Positions 1 to 5,599 are shown, counted from the first letter of the stretch. The stretch: 8,813 nucleotides of DNA from Verrucomicrobiota bacterium (GCA_004293385.1 RDYO01000097.1:1-8813), one strand, 5' to 3'. Translations and numbers: made by a program. Notes: generated from the letters alone by a model not told the origin.

Positions 1-614
1 GGCTCGACGGCGAACGCGCGGAACTTGGGGTTCTTACCCTTGATGACGGAAGCGATGCCCGTGATGGTGCCGCCCGTACCGACGCCGGCGACGATGGCGT
101 CGACCTTGCCTTCGGTGTCTTCCCAGATCTCGACGGCGGTGGTGCGGCGATGCACCTCAGGGTTGGCCGGGTTGTCGAACTGCATCGGCATGAAAGCGTT
201 CGCACCGATCTCATCGCGGAGCTGCGTGGCGCGCTCGATGGCGCCGCGCATGCCCTTGGCACCAGGGGTCAGGACGATCTCGGCGCCGAGGAGGCGGAGA
301 AGGACGCGACGCTCGATGGACATCGTTTCCGGCATCGTGAGGATGCAGCGGTAACCGCGGGCGGCGGCGACGAAGGCGAGGGCGATGCCGGTGTTGCCAG
401 AGGTCGGCTCGACGATGGTGCCACCCGGCTTCAGGCGGCCGTCGCGCTCGGCGGCGTCGACCATCGCGCGGCCGATGCGGTCCTTGACGCTCGAGAGCGG
501 GTTGAAGAACTCGAGCTTCACGAGGACTTCGGCATGCAGACCCTCCGTGACCTTATTCAGGCGGACGAGCGGGGTGTGACCGATGGTGTCGAGGACGCTG
601 TTGTAGATGGCCAT
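1..614 (-). CDS. cysK: Cysteine synthase A (O-acetylserine sulfhydrylase), C-terminal end cut off by window edge
   Basis: This PLP enzyme makes L-cysteine from O-acetylserine and sulfide in the cytoplasm, the last step of sulfate assimilation. 204 complete codons are visible, about two thirds of a family protein of roughly 300-310 residues; the 3' end lies off the left edge. Visible motifs: PLP-binding lysine K44 in NPLSSVKDRIG, the substrate loop TSGNTG at 71-76, the conserved MQFDNPANPEVH around 144-155, and the phosphate-binding loop GVGTGGTITG at 177-186. The protein begins MAIYNSVLDTIGHTPLV, which matches the usual CysK N-terminus, so the ATG at 614 is well supported although no Shine-Dalgarno precedes it. 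It lies downstream of infA on the same strand, but a terminator separates them, so it probably has its own promoter. A cystathionine beta-synthase-like paralogue is less likely because the N-terminus and the NPLSSVKDR motif are typical CysK. Confidence 0.96.
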   Translation of the reverse strand, partial: MAIYNSVLDTIGHTPLVRLNKVTEGLHAEVLVKLEFFNPLSSVKDRIGRAMVDAAERDGRLKPGGTIVEPTSGNTGIALAFVAAARGYRCILTMPETMSIERRVLLRLLGAEIVLTPGAKGMRGAIERATQLRDEIGANAFMPMQFDNPANPEVHRRTTAVEIWEDTEGKVDAIVAGVGTGGTITGIASVIKGKNPKFRAFAVE

Positions 615-623
615 GGTTATTGA

Positions 624-657
624 GGGGTTATTAACTCAACATAACTGAATTAACCCC
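624..657 (-). promoter_or_regulatory. Inverted repeat in the cysK upstream region (possible operator or leader hairpin)
   Basis: GGGGTTA at 624-630 is repeated as TAACCCC at 651-657, a perfect 7-bp inverted repeat with a 20-base AT-rich centre. The symmetry continues imperfectly inside (TTAACTCA against TGAATTAA). It ends only about 10 bases upstream of the cysK ATG and is the most AT-rich DNA in the neighbourhood, so it is the probable promoter/operator zone. A possible -10 hexamer on the minus strand is TATGTT (638-643), but no well-spaced -35 is seen. Function as a regulator site is inference. Confidence 0.35.
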
Positions 658-671
658 CACCCCTTCGCAAT

Positions 672-693
672 AAAAAACCCGGCATAACCGGGT
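672..693 (-). terminator. Rho-independent terminator of infA
   Basis: Read on the minus strand, ACCCGG (693-688) and CCGGGT (682-677) form a 6-bp stem around a 5-base loop, followed directly by a run of T (676-672). It starts 12 bases after the infA stop codon and lies before cysK, so infA is probably transcribed apart from cysK. Confidence 0.85.
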
Positions 694-704
694 CTTCAGG
701 AGGC

Positions 705-968
705 TTAGTAACGGCGCTTGGGCGGCGGCATCGCCGGACGCGGAGCGGTGTCGCGCAGTCGGAAGATGATGCGCGCGGTCGTCAGGTCCGAAGGGGTCAT
801 CTCAACCTTCACGCGGTCGCCCGGGTTGATGCGGATGAAGTTCTTGCGGAGGCGACCGGAGATACGTCCCAGCACCACGTGCTTGTTGGGGAGCTCGATC
901 CGGAACATGGTGCCAGGAAGCACCTGCAGGATTTTGCCTTCGAGTTCGATAACGGGTTCTTCAGCCAT
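705..968 (-). CDS. infA: Translation initiation factor IF-1 with C-terminal extension
   Basis: IF-1 binds the ribosomal A site on the 30S subunit and assists IF-2 and IF-3 in start-site selection. The 87-residue product is a single S1-like OB-fold. The core carries the family hallmarks GTMFRIELPNKHVVLGRISG (about 19-38), RKNFIRINPGDRVKVEM (41-57) and the end-of-fold segment TPSDLTTARIIFR (58-70). Bacterial IF-1 usually ends near residue 72. Here about 15 further residues follow, rich in Pro and Arg/Lys and ending PPPKRRY. The ATG at 968 gives the normal N-terminus (MAEEPVIELEG). An AAGG sits only one base from the start, too close to be a good ribosome binding site. A TTGACT on the minus strand at 1011-1006 could be a -35 box, but the matching -10 (TGCACT, 988-983) is weak. 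The gene is divergent from tadA and ends in a clear terminator. Confidence 0.95.
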   Translation of the reverse strand: MAEEPVIELEGKILQVLPGTMFRIELPNKHVVLGRISGRLRKNFIRINPGDRVKVEMTPSDLTTARIIFRLRDTAPRPAMPPPKRRY

Positions 969-1043
969 GCCTTAGTGGGGGCAGTGCATCCCCAACCATC
1001 ATGGGAGTCAATCACCCTTAACGAAGGCCTGCCTCCCCTCTTG

Positions 1044-1078
1044 CCATGGGGCCCATCAGGACAATCCTGCCCCCATGG
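1044..1078 (+). promoter_or_regulatory. Nested hairpin covering the first tadA start codon
   Basis: CCATGGGG (1044-1051) pairs with CCCCATGG (1071-1078), an exact 8-bp outer stem. Inside, CAGGA (1057-1061) pairs with TCCTG (1065-1069) around a CAA loop. The right outer arm contains the ATG at 1075, and the only Shine-Dalgarno-like bases (AGGA, 1058-1061) are in the inner stem, so both would be sequestered in mRNA. It may be a translational control element, or a sign that the true start lies downstream. That it has a function is inference. Confidence 0.4.
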
Positions 1079-1620
1079 AAGGCGACGCCTCGACCCCCCG
1101 CCCCGGGCTGATCTGCCCGTTTGAGAAGATGCGTCCCTCCCAGCTGAACCGGGACGACGCCTTCTACATGGCCCTGGCCTTCAACCTGGCCGTCGACGCC
1201 TGGCGCATCGACGAGGTCCCGATCGGGGCGATCATCGAGCGCGGCGGCGAGATCATCGCGGCCGCCCACAACGAGGTCGAACGCGCCAACGACCCGACCG
1301 CCCACGCCGAGATGCTGGCCATCACGCAAGCCGCCAAGAAGATCGGCGACTGGCGCCTCAACGAGTGCAACCTTTACGTCACCAAGGAGCCCTGCCCGAT
1401 GTGCTCCGGCGCCACGATCATGAGCCGGCTCAACCGGGTGGTCTACGCCTGGGGCGACCCCAAGATGGGCTGCATGGGCGGCGCGGTCGAACTCCACAGC
1501 CTGCCCAAGCTCAATCACCGCGTTTCGGTGACCTCAGGGGTGCTCGAAGGCCCCTGCCGCGAAATCCTGCAGGCCTATTTCAACATGAAGCGCGGCCGCG
1601 ATTCGACAGCCTCGGCTTGA
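1075..1620 (+). CDS. tadA: tRNA-specific adenosine deaminase
   Basis: TadA deaminates adenosine 34 in the anticodon of tRNA-Arg(ACG) to inosine, allowing it to read several Arg codons. The cytidine-deaminase-fold zinc site is complete: HAE at 77-79 (H77 zinc ligand, E79 proton shuttle) within the TadA-typical TAHAEML, and PCPMC at 106-110 (C107 and C110 ligands) within EPCPMCSGA. The downstream GCMGGAVEL (132-140) also fits the family. From the first ATG the product has 181 residues, slightly longer than usual, because about 25 residues precede the conserved start of the fold. A second in-frame ATG at 1129 (residue 19) would give a more typical length of 163. Neither start has a good Shine-Dalgarno, and the first lies inside a hairpin. 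A guanine/cytosine deaminase of the same superfamily is the alternative but is less likely. The gene is divergent from infA, with 85 bases before the superoxide dismutase gene. Confidence 0.9.
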   Translation: MEGDASTPRPGLICPFEKMRPSQLNRDDAFYMALAFNLAVDAWRIDEVPIGAIIERGGEIIAAAHNEVERANDPTAHAEMLAITQAAKKIGDWRLNECNLYVTKEPCPMCSGATIMSRLNRVVYAWGDPKMGCMGGAVELHSLPKLNHRVSVTSGVLEGPCREILQAYFNMKRGRDSTASA

Positions 1621-1662
1621 CCCCGGCAGGCTTTCCGCAACCTCTCTCCCTGTCGGTTGGAA

Positions 1663-1668
1663 TATAAT
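1663..1668 (+). promoter_or_regulatory. Candidate -10 box of the superoxide dismutase gene
   Basis: A perfect TATAAT lies 37 bases before the sodA ATG in otherwise GC-rich DNA. No TTGACA-like hexamer is found 16-18 bases upstream, so the promoter would rely on the -10 or on an activator. Initiation about 7 bases downstream would give a leader of about 30 bases that consists almost wholly of the tandem heptamers described next. Confidence 0.45.
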
Positions 1669-1672
1669 CCTA

Positions 1673-1700
1673 TACTCCAAACTCCATACTCCATACTCTC
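1673..1700 (+). repeat. Four tandem 7-base repeats in the sodA leader
   Basis: Units are TACTCCA (1673-1679), AACTCCA (1680-1686), TACTCCA (1687-1693) and TACTCTC (1694-1700): one 7-base motif four times in a row with small changes. The array ends 5 bases before the sodA ATG and replaces any ribosome binding site with a pyrimidine-rich tract. Tandem repeats of this kind can change copy number by slippage, which would alter the promoter-to-start spacing. Confidence 0.7.
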
Positions 1701-1705
1701 ACCCC

Positions 1706-2440
1706 ATGAACCGACGCGACTTCATCGGCAAAGCCTCCCTCGCCGCCGCCGCGCTCGGTGCCTCTTCCCTTTCCGCCCAAACCTCTTCCACCAAAACCAT
1801 GAGCTACACCCTCGCCCACCTGCCCTATCCTCACGCTGCCCTCGAGCCGCACATCGACCAGGCGACGATGGAGATCCACCACGGCAAGCACCATAACGCT
1901 TACGTCACCAACCTGAACGCCGCCCTCGCCAAGGAAGCCGGCTTCGCCGCTCCGGCCGACGTCAACGAACTCATCGCCGACCTCTCCAAGGTCCCTGAGT
2001 CCATCCGCACCGCCGTCCGCAATAACGCCGGTGGCCACGCCAACCACACCTTCTTCTGGAACATCATCTCCCCGAACGGTGGCGGCGAACCCGTCGGCGC
2101 CCTCGGCGAAGCCATCCAGAAGGCCTTCGGTGGCCTCGAAGGTGAGAAGGGCCTCAAGGCCGCCTTCAAGACTGCCGCGACCACCCGCTTCGGCTCCGGC
2201 TGGGCCTGGCTCGTCGTCAAGGCCGACAAGTCCATCGCCGTGACCTCCACGCCGAACCAGGACAGCCCCCTCATGAAGGGCGTCGCCGACGTGAACGGCA
2301 CCCCGGTCCTCGCCCTCGACGTCTGGGAACACGCCTACTACCTCAAGTACCAGAACCGCCGCCCCGACTACGTGGACGCCTTCTGGAAGGTCGTCGACTG
2401 GAAGAAGGCCAACGAGATCTACGTCAAGGCCATCGCCTAA
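1706..2440 (+). CDS. sodA: Superoxide dismutase, Mn type, with twin-arginine signal peptide
   Basis: It converts superoxide to oxygen and hydrogen peroxide. The 244-residue product starts with a Tat-like signal: NRRDFIGK at 2-9, a hydrophobic Ala-rich stretch (10-20) and a likely cleavage site SLSA|Q after residue 24, so the mature enzyme should be periplasmic. The SOD domain begins at M32 (MSYTLAHLPYP). The metal ligands are present: H58 in MEIHHGKHH, H114 in GGHANHTFFW, D205 and H209 in DVWEHAYY; the active-site tyrosine is Y66. GG at 109-110 and Q185 in NQDSPLM are features of Mn-type rather than Fe-type enzymes. M32 (ATG at 1799) is exactly where cytoplasmic Mn-SODs start, so a second cytosolic form by internal initiation is possible. 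No Shine-Dalgarno precedes either ATG. Upstream are a TATAAT box and tandem heptamers; a strong terminator follows. Metal choice is judged by eye only. Confidence 0.96.
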   Translation: MNRRDFIGKASLAAAALGASSLSAQTSSTKTMSYTLAHLPYPHAALEPHIDQATMEIHHGKHHNAYVTNLNAALAKEAGFAAPADVNELIADLSKVPESIRTAVRNNAGGHANHTFFWNIISPNGGGEPVGALGEAIQKAFGGLEGEKGLKAAFKTAATTRFGSGWAWLVVKADKSIAVTSTPNQDSPLMKGVADVNGTPVLALDVWEHAYYLKYQNRRPDYVDAFWKVVDWKKANEIYVKAIA

Positions 2441-2462
2441 GGCGTCTCGCCATATCGGTCTT

Positions 2463-2493
2463 AAGAAGCGGCCCCTCGGCCGCTTCTTTGTTT
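2463..2493 (+). terminator. Rho-independent terminator after sodA
   Basis: AAGAAGCGGCC (2463-2473) and GGCCGCTTCTT (2478-2488) form an exact 11-bp stem with a CCTC loop, followed by TGTTT. It begins 23 bases after the sodA stop. The stem is symmetrical but lies well before the next gene, so it should insulate sodA from the downstream hydrolase. Confidence 0.88.
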
Positions 2494-2532
2494 GGCACAA
2501 TCGCCGGGGTGTGCTGTCCTAGCCTTACCCCG

Positions 2533-3405
2533 ATGCGCTCCCTCACGCTCCTCCTCCTGGCTTTGGCGACTTCCGCCTCCGCTGCCGAAACCGTCCTGCC
2601 GCTGTGGCCCGAAGGCGTCCCGGGCAAGCGCGTCGAGCCTTCGAAGACGGTGCTCGATCGCATCGGACCGAAGGGCAGCCAACCCGGCCGCGAGACTTTC
2701 ATCAATGAGCCGTCGATCACGGTCTACCCGGCCGCCAATCCGAACGGCGCCGCGGTCATCGTCTGCCCGGGCGGCGGCTACTGGTTCCTGTCGACGCAGA
2801 ACGAAGGCACGGGCGTCTGCGAATGGCTCAACCGCATCGGCATCACGGGCATCCTCCTGCGCTACCGCACGCCGACGGCCGATGAGACCCTGCCCTACGG
2901 CTATCCCGTCCAGGACCTGCAGCGCTCGCTGGGCATCGTCCGCGCCCACGCCAAGGAATGGAACATCGACCCGAAGCGCGTCGGCGTGATCGGCTTCTCC
3001 GCCGGCGCCAACCTCGTCGGCCACGCCTCCTGGGACCGCACGCCCCGCACCTACGAACAGAAGCCCGGCGTCGACGACCCGCGCGGCCCGGACTTCACGA
3101 TCTTCGTCTACGGCGGCGGCTTCCTCGAGAAGGAGGACAAGACCAAGTTCCGCGAAGGCTTCTCCGTCCCCGCCGACGCCCCGCCCTGCTTCTTCGTGGT
3201 CGCGCACAATGACGGCGCCAACCCGCTCGAGGCCGCCAAGCTCTACATCGAATACAAACGCCAGAACCTCCCGGCGGAGATCCATATCTACTCGAAGGGC
3301 GGCCACGGCTTCGGCACGCGGCAGACGAAGTTCCCGGTCGACGGCTGGACGAAGTCCGCCGGCGAATGGATGGGCGCCGAAGGTTTCCTGAAGGCCGGCA
3401 AGTAA
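2533..3405 (+). CDS. Secreted alpha/beta hydrolase (acetyl-xylan-esterase-like, BD-FAE/Aes type)
   Basis: This is a serine esterase, probably cleaving acyl groups from plant or algal polysaccharides; the true substrate cannot be told from sequence. The 290-residue product starts with a Sec signal peptide (MRSLTLLLLALATSASA, probable cleavage after A17). The catalytic triad is visible: S156 in GFSAG (154-158), D227 in AHND and H258 in GGHGFG. PGGGY (79-83), standing in for the HGGG oxyanion loop, is typical of the polysaccharide-degrading branch common in Planctomycetes and Verrucomicrobiota. The ATG at 2533 was chosen because it begins a good signal peptide; an upstream TTG at 2488 would overlap the sodA terminator and spoil that signal. 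No Shine-Dalgarno is seen. The gene converges on the kinase-like gene, with only 3 bases between the two stop codons. Confidence 0.9.
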   Translation: MRSLTLLLLALATSASAAETVLPLWPEGVPGKRVEPSKTVLDRIGPKGSQPGRETFINEPSITVYPAANPNGAAVIVCPGGGYWFLSTQNEGTGVCEWLNRIGITGILLRYRTPTADETLPYGYPVQDLQRSLGIVRAHAKEWNIDPKRVGVIGFSAGANLVGHASWDRTPRTYEQKPGVDDPRGPDFTIFVYGGGFLEKEDKTKFREGFSVPADAPPCFFVVAHNDGANPLEAAKLYIEYKRQNLPAEIHIYSKGGHGFGTRQTKFPVDGWTKSAGEWMGAEGFLKAGK

Positions 3406-3440
3406 GGCTCAGGCCCCGCCGCGGCGGATCTCGGAGCCTT
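3404..3440. other. Symmetrical hairpin at the convergent gene junction
   Basis: AAGGCTC (3404-3410) pairs with GAGCCTT (3434-3440), and between them lies the 12-base palindrome CCGCCGCGGCGG (3416-3427). The left arm overlaps both the TAA of the hydrolase (3403-3405) and the TGA of the kinase-like gene (3411-3409 on the minus strand). Neither side has a T run, so it is not a standard intrinsic terminator, but it could pause polymerase or stabilise both 3' ends. Confidence 0.4.
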
Positions 3441-4614
3441 CGAAGCGGATCGACACGCGCCAGACCTTCTTGACGCGCGTGATCACCTTGCCGGTGCCGG
3501 CGACGATGGTCTCGGGAATCTCGATACGGTGCTGGTCGACCACGGCGTGGAAGCCGCGCTCGGAGAAGATGTCGATGAACATCGAGATGGCCAGAGGGTC
3601 GTCGAAGACCGTGGTCTCGATGTTGACGTGCGCCTGGCCGGAGATGGCGTGGGCCTTGATGATCGGCAGGAACTTGTCCTGGATCAGCTCGATGACCTGA
3701 CGGAAGGTCTCGGCGTTGCGCTCGGCGTAGTCATCGAGGCGGCGGACGAGGTCCTGTCGGGCGTGCTGGACGATCTGCGAGGCCAGCGGGATCGGCGAGA
3801 TGAGATCGTACGTCTCTTCCGCCAGTTCGAGGGAGCTCTGGTACTGGAGTTCCTTGATGATGCGGGCCTGGACTTCCGGCAGCGAACCCTGCGCGTTGAT
3901 GAAGTGATAGTGGAAGATGTCGCGCAGTGACTGCAGCGGCTCGTAGGTGCGCTCCTTGAAGACGCGGTAACGATTGCGGGCGGCGTCAGCCGTGAGGTCA
4001 GTCTTGCGGACTTCGGCGAGCGCGCCGCCTTCGCGGGCGACCTTCTCGTTCTGGGCGAGGGCTTCTTGGCCGCGCTTCAGCTGACGGCGGACGGACTCGT
4101 TCTCGTCGACGAAGAGGACGAGGATATGGAAGTGCGGCTTCGGGAAGCGCGGGCCATGCGGCGTGCCGCGGAACTCGGTGCGCAGGTCGTTGAGTTTGGC
4201 GAAGAGGTGCTTGAGACACTCCACCTGCACCATCGAGCGGGGGAAACCGTCGACGATGGCACCGCTCACATACTCGGACGAGAGCAGCTTGCGGAAGAGG
4301 ATCTCCACGACCTCGCGGTCGCCGACCAGCATGCCGGCGTCGATACGCTTCCTGGCTTCCGGGCTCGAGAGCAGGTCGCTGACCACGATGGGGTCGGCGG
4401 CGTAGTCGCGATACTGGAGGATGAACGCCGTATTGGTACCCTTACCCGCGCCGGGGGCGCCGTTGAGCCAGAAGATCTCGCGCGGGAAGGCGAGCTTCTC
4501 GCGGCCGAACTCGCGCTCCAGACTGGACCAGACGGAGTCGAAGATGATCTGGCCATCCTTGACCTCGAGGTCGCTGATACCGCTCGAGGCGGGTCTGGGC
4601 AGAGCGTCGCTCAT
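3409..4614 (-). CDS. Adenylate-kinase-like nucleotide kinase with long C-terminal extra domain
   Basis: Residues about 45-243 are an adenylate kinase (NMP kinase) fold, expected to move a phosphate from ATP to a nucleoside monophosphate. Visible: P-loop GAPGAGKGT (52-60); DAGMLVGDREVV (92-103), matching the NMP-binding region; VDGFPRS (121-127) with the conserved Arg R126; and RKTD (203-206) followed by R213 and R215, matching the post-lid arginines. Differences: where E. coli Adk has GDMLR in the AMP pocket, this protein has SDLLS (79-83), so the AMP-contacting Arg seems to be Ser; the lid is short (about 183-202) with no Cys zinc site. Usual Adk length is about 180-220; here 401, with 45 extra N-terminal residues and about 155 extra C-terminal residues (247-401) that I do not recognise: mainly helical to about 320, then strand-like. 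The ATG at 4614 lacks a Shine-Dalgarno. A true Adk probably exists elsewhere; substrate and role are unknown. Confidence 0.8.
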   Translation of the reverse strand: MSDALPRPASSGISDLEVKDGQIIFDSVWSSLEREFGREKLAFPREIFWLNGAPGAGKGTNTAFILQYRDYAADPIVVSDLLSSPEARKRIDAGMLVGDREVVEILFRKLLSSEYVSGAIVDGFPRSMVQVECLKHLFAKLNDLRTEFRGTPHGPRFPKPHFHILVLFVDENESVRRQLKRGQEALAQNEKVAREGGALAEVRKTDLTADAARNRYRVFKERTYEPLQSLRDIFHYHFINAQGSLPEVQARIIKELQYQSSLELAEETYDLISPIPLASQIVQHARQDLVRRLDDYAERNAETFRQVIELIQDKFLPIIKAHAISGQAHVNIETTVFDDPLAISMFIDIFSERGFHAVVDQHRIEIPETIVAGTGKVITRVKKVWRVSIRFEGSEIRRGGA

Positions 4615-4660
4615 GAAGTTAAGGGTCTAGGAGTAAATCCCCTGACCTAACCTGCGAGGC

Positions 4661-4691
4661 AAAAACGCAGGGTAATCGCCTCATTTCCCGC
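4661..4691 (-). terminator. Weak terminator-like or alternative hairpins after the unknown secreted gene
   Basis: On the minus strand GCGGG (4691-4687) can pair with CCCTGC (4672-4667, one bulged T), followed by G and TTTTT (4665-4661): a weak intrinsic terminator just after the upstream stop. Competing pairings exist: CCTGCG (4671-4666) with CGCAGG (4656-4651), and GAGGC (4682-4678) with GCCTC (4660-4656). All three share bases, so only some can form at once. The rest of the 80-base gap holds no clear promoter. Confidence 0.3.
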
Positions 4692-4694
4692 CGA

Positions 4695-5561
4695 TTACTT
4701 CGCGCCGCCCTTGGTCTGCACCGCATCCGAGCCCGGTTTGACGGCCGGAAGACCCGGCTCATCGGAACGGTTCCGACGGAACTGATAGCGGTTGATGTCC
4801 TGCATCGAGAGCTGCTCGACCGTCTTCGGCGAAGGATTGAGGCGACCTTGCCAGCCGGACTTCACGCCGGTGTAGCGCTCGTCGGAAACAACGCCCATGC
4901 GCTCCTCCCAAGCCTGGATCTCGGCCTTGGCGCCGTTGGCGGTCGAATTGGTTCGGGCGACGGACTTCACTTCGATGGTGTCCTTTGGGCGGACCTCCGC
5001 GCCGAGCCCATCCGCGAGTTCGATCTCCGCCTTCTTCCGTCCGAGGGTGTCATAGCGACCATGCCAGGTGTCGAGGGTGACCAAGTTGTTTCGGTTATAG
5101 ACCTGCTCTTTGCCGATCGGCGCCGTGCCGGCTTCATAACGTTGCTCGAGCAGGCCGCTCGCCTTGGAGGCGCGCTTGAGGCCGGCGTTAACGTCCACCG
5201 CCCCGTCGACGCCCTTCCCTGTTCCCTGCCCTTGCAGCGCGAACGGGACGGTCCGTCCGTCAGCCGTGCGGATCGTCTGATCGACCTTGGGAGCCGGTGA
5301 AGCAGGCGCGGTCGGAGAAGGCGTGACGGTGGCCGAAGAAGCGGGACGCGGGAGCGAGTTCGAGGTGCGGGCTTTCGCCGGCGTGCCGTCCAAGGGATTG
5401 CCCTCGGCGTCATAGCGATAGACCTGCGTACCCTCGATTCCTCCCTCGGCGGTGATGACCACGCCGGCCTTCATCCCTCCGGGCGGACGCTCCGCCCCCA
5501 CGGCCGAAAGGACGGCCAGGGCCAGCAGCACGGGGATGGAGACGCGGGGTCGCAAGGCCAC
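4695..5561 (-). CDS. Secreted protein of unknown function
   Basis: I do not recognise this 288-residue protein. It starts with a clear Sec signal peptide (MALRPRVSIPVLLALAVLSA, likely cleavage after VGA at residue 23), has no later membrane segment and no lipobox Cys, so it should be periplasmic or exported. Residues about 33-60 (VVITAEGGIEGTQVYRYDAEGN) look like a small beta unit. Residues 65-95 form a Ser/Thr/Pro/Ala linker. Residues 96-245 are mixed, with charged stretches such as RYDTLGRKKAEIELADG and EIQAWEERMG; the C-terminus is basic and Gly/Pro-rich. The start is a GTG at 5561: no ATG, GTG or TTG lies in frame between it and the upstream in-frame stop at 5591-5589, and it gives a full signal peptide. 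The start codon lies inside a strong hairpin. It follows glgP by 38 bases and precedes the kinase-like gene by 80. No catalytic motif is visible. Confidence 0.75.
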   Translation of the reverse strand: MALRPRVSIPVLLALAVLSAVGAERPPGGMKAGVVITAEGGIEGTQVYRYDAEGNPLDGTPAKARTSNSLPRPASSATVTPSPTAPASPAPKVDQTIRTADGRTVPFALQGQGTGKGVDGAVDVNAGLKRASKASGLLEQRYEAGTAPIGKEQVYNRNNLVTLDTWHGRYDTLGRKKAEIELADGLGAEVRPKDTIEVKSVARTNSTANGAKAEIQAWEERMGVVSDERYTGVKSGWQGRLNPSPKTVEQLSMQDINRYQFRRNRSDEPGLPAVKPGSDAVQTKGGAK

Positions 5562-5581
5562 CCATGATGGGCGACCCCGCG
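5543..5581 (-). promoter_or_regulatory. Strong hairpin enclosing the GTG start of the unknown secreted gene
   Basis: CGCGGGGTCGC (5543-5553) and GCGACCCCGCG (5571-5581) are an exact 11-bp inverted repeat. The 17-base loop holds the GTG start (5561-5559) and part of the small palindrome CCCATGATGGG (5561-5571). It begins 18 bases after the glgP stop. There is no T run after it, so it is not a standard terminator; occlusion of the start, coupling to glgP translation, or 3'-end protection of glgP mRNA are possible roles by inference. Confidence 0.5.
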
Positions 5582-5599
5582 ACCGACCTCAATCCCTTC

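Noticed and set aside
150..623. Plus-strand open frame opposite cysK
   Set aside because: Codon-register shadow of cysK, whose PLP motifs are intact on the minus strand.
1018..1518. Antisense open frame opposite tadA
   Set aside because: Same codon-register effect as above; no motif in its translation, and tadA has all catalytic residues.
1670..2500. Antisense open frame opposite sodA
   Set aside because: Codon-register shadow of a GC-rich gene; low-complexity Gly/Val/Asp translation and it crosses the sodA terminator.
2488..2532. TTG at 2488 as start of the hydrolase
   Set aside because: It lies in the terminator stem of sodA and would put 15 residues before a good signal peptide; ATG 2533 is preferred.
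2461..3306. Antisense open frame opposite the hydrolase
   Set aside because: Codon-register shadow; it starts inside the coding region of a gene with a complete triad and has no recognisable domain.
4066..4650. Plus-strand open frame opposite the kinase-like gene
   Set aside because: Codon-register shadow; Glu/Val/Ala-rich translation without motif, while the minus strand has P-loop and DGFPR.
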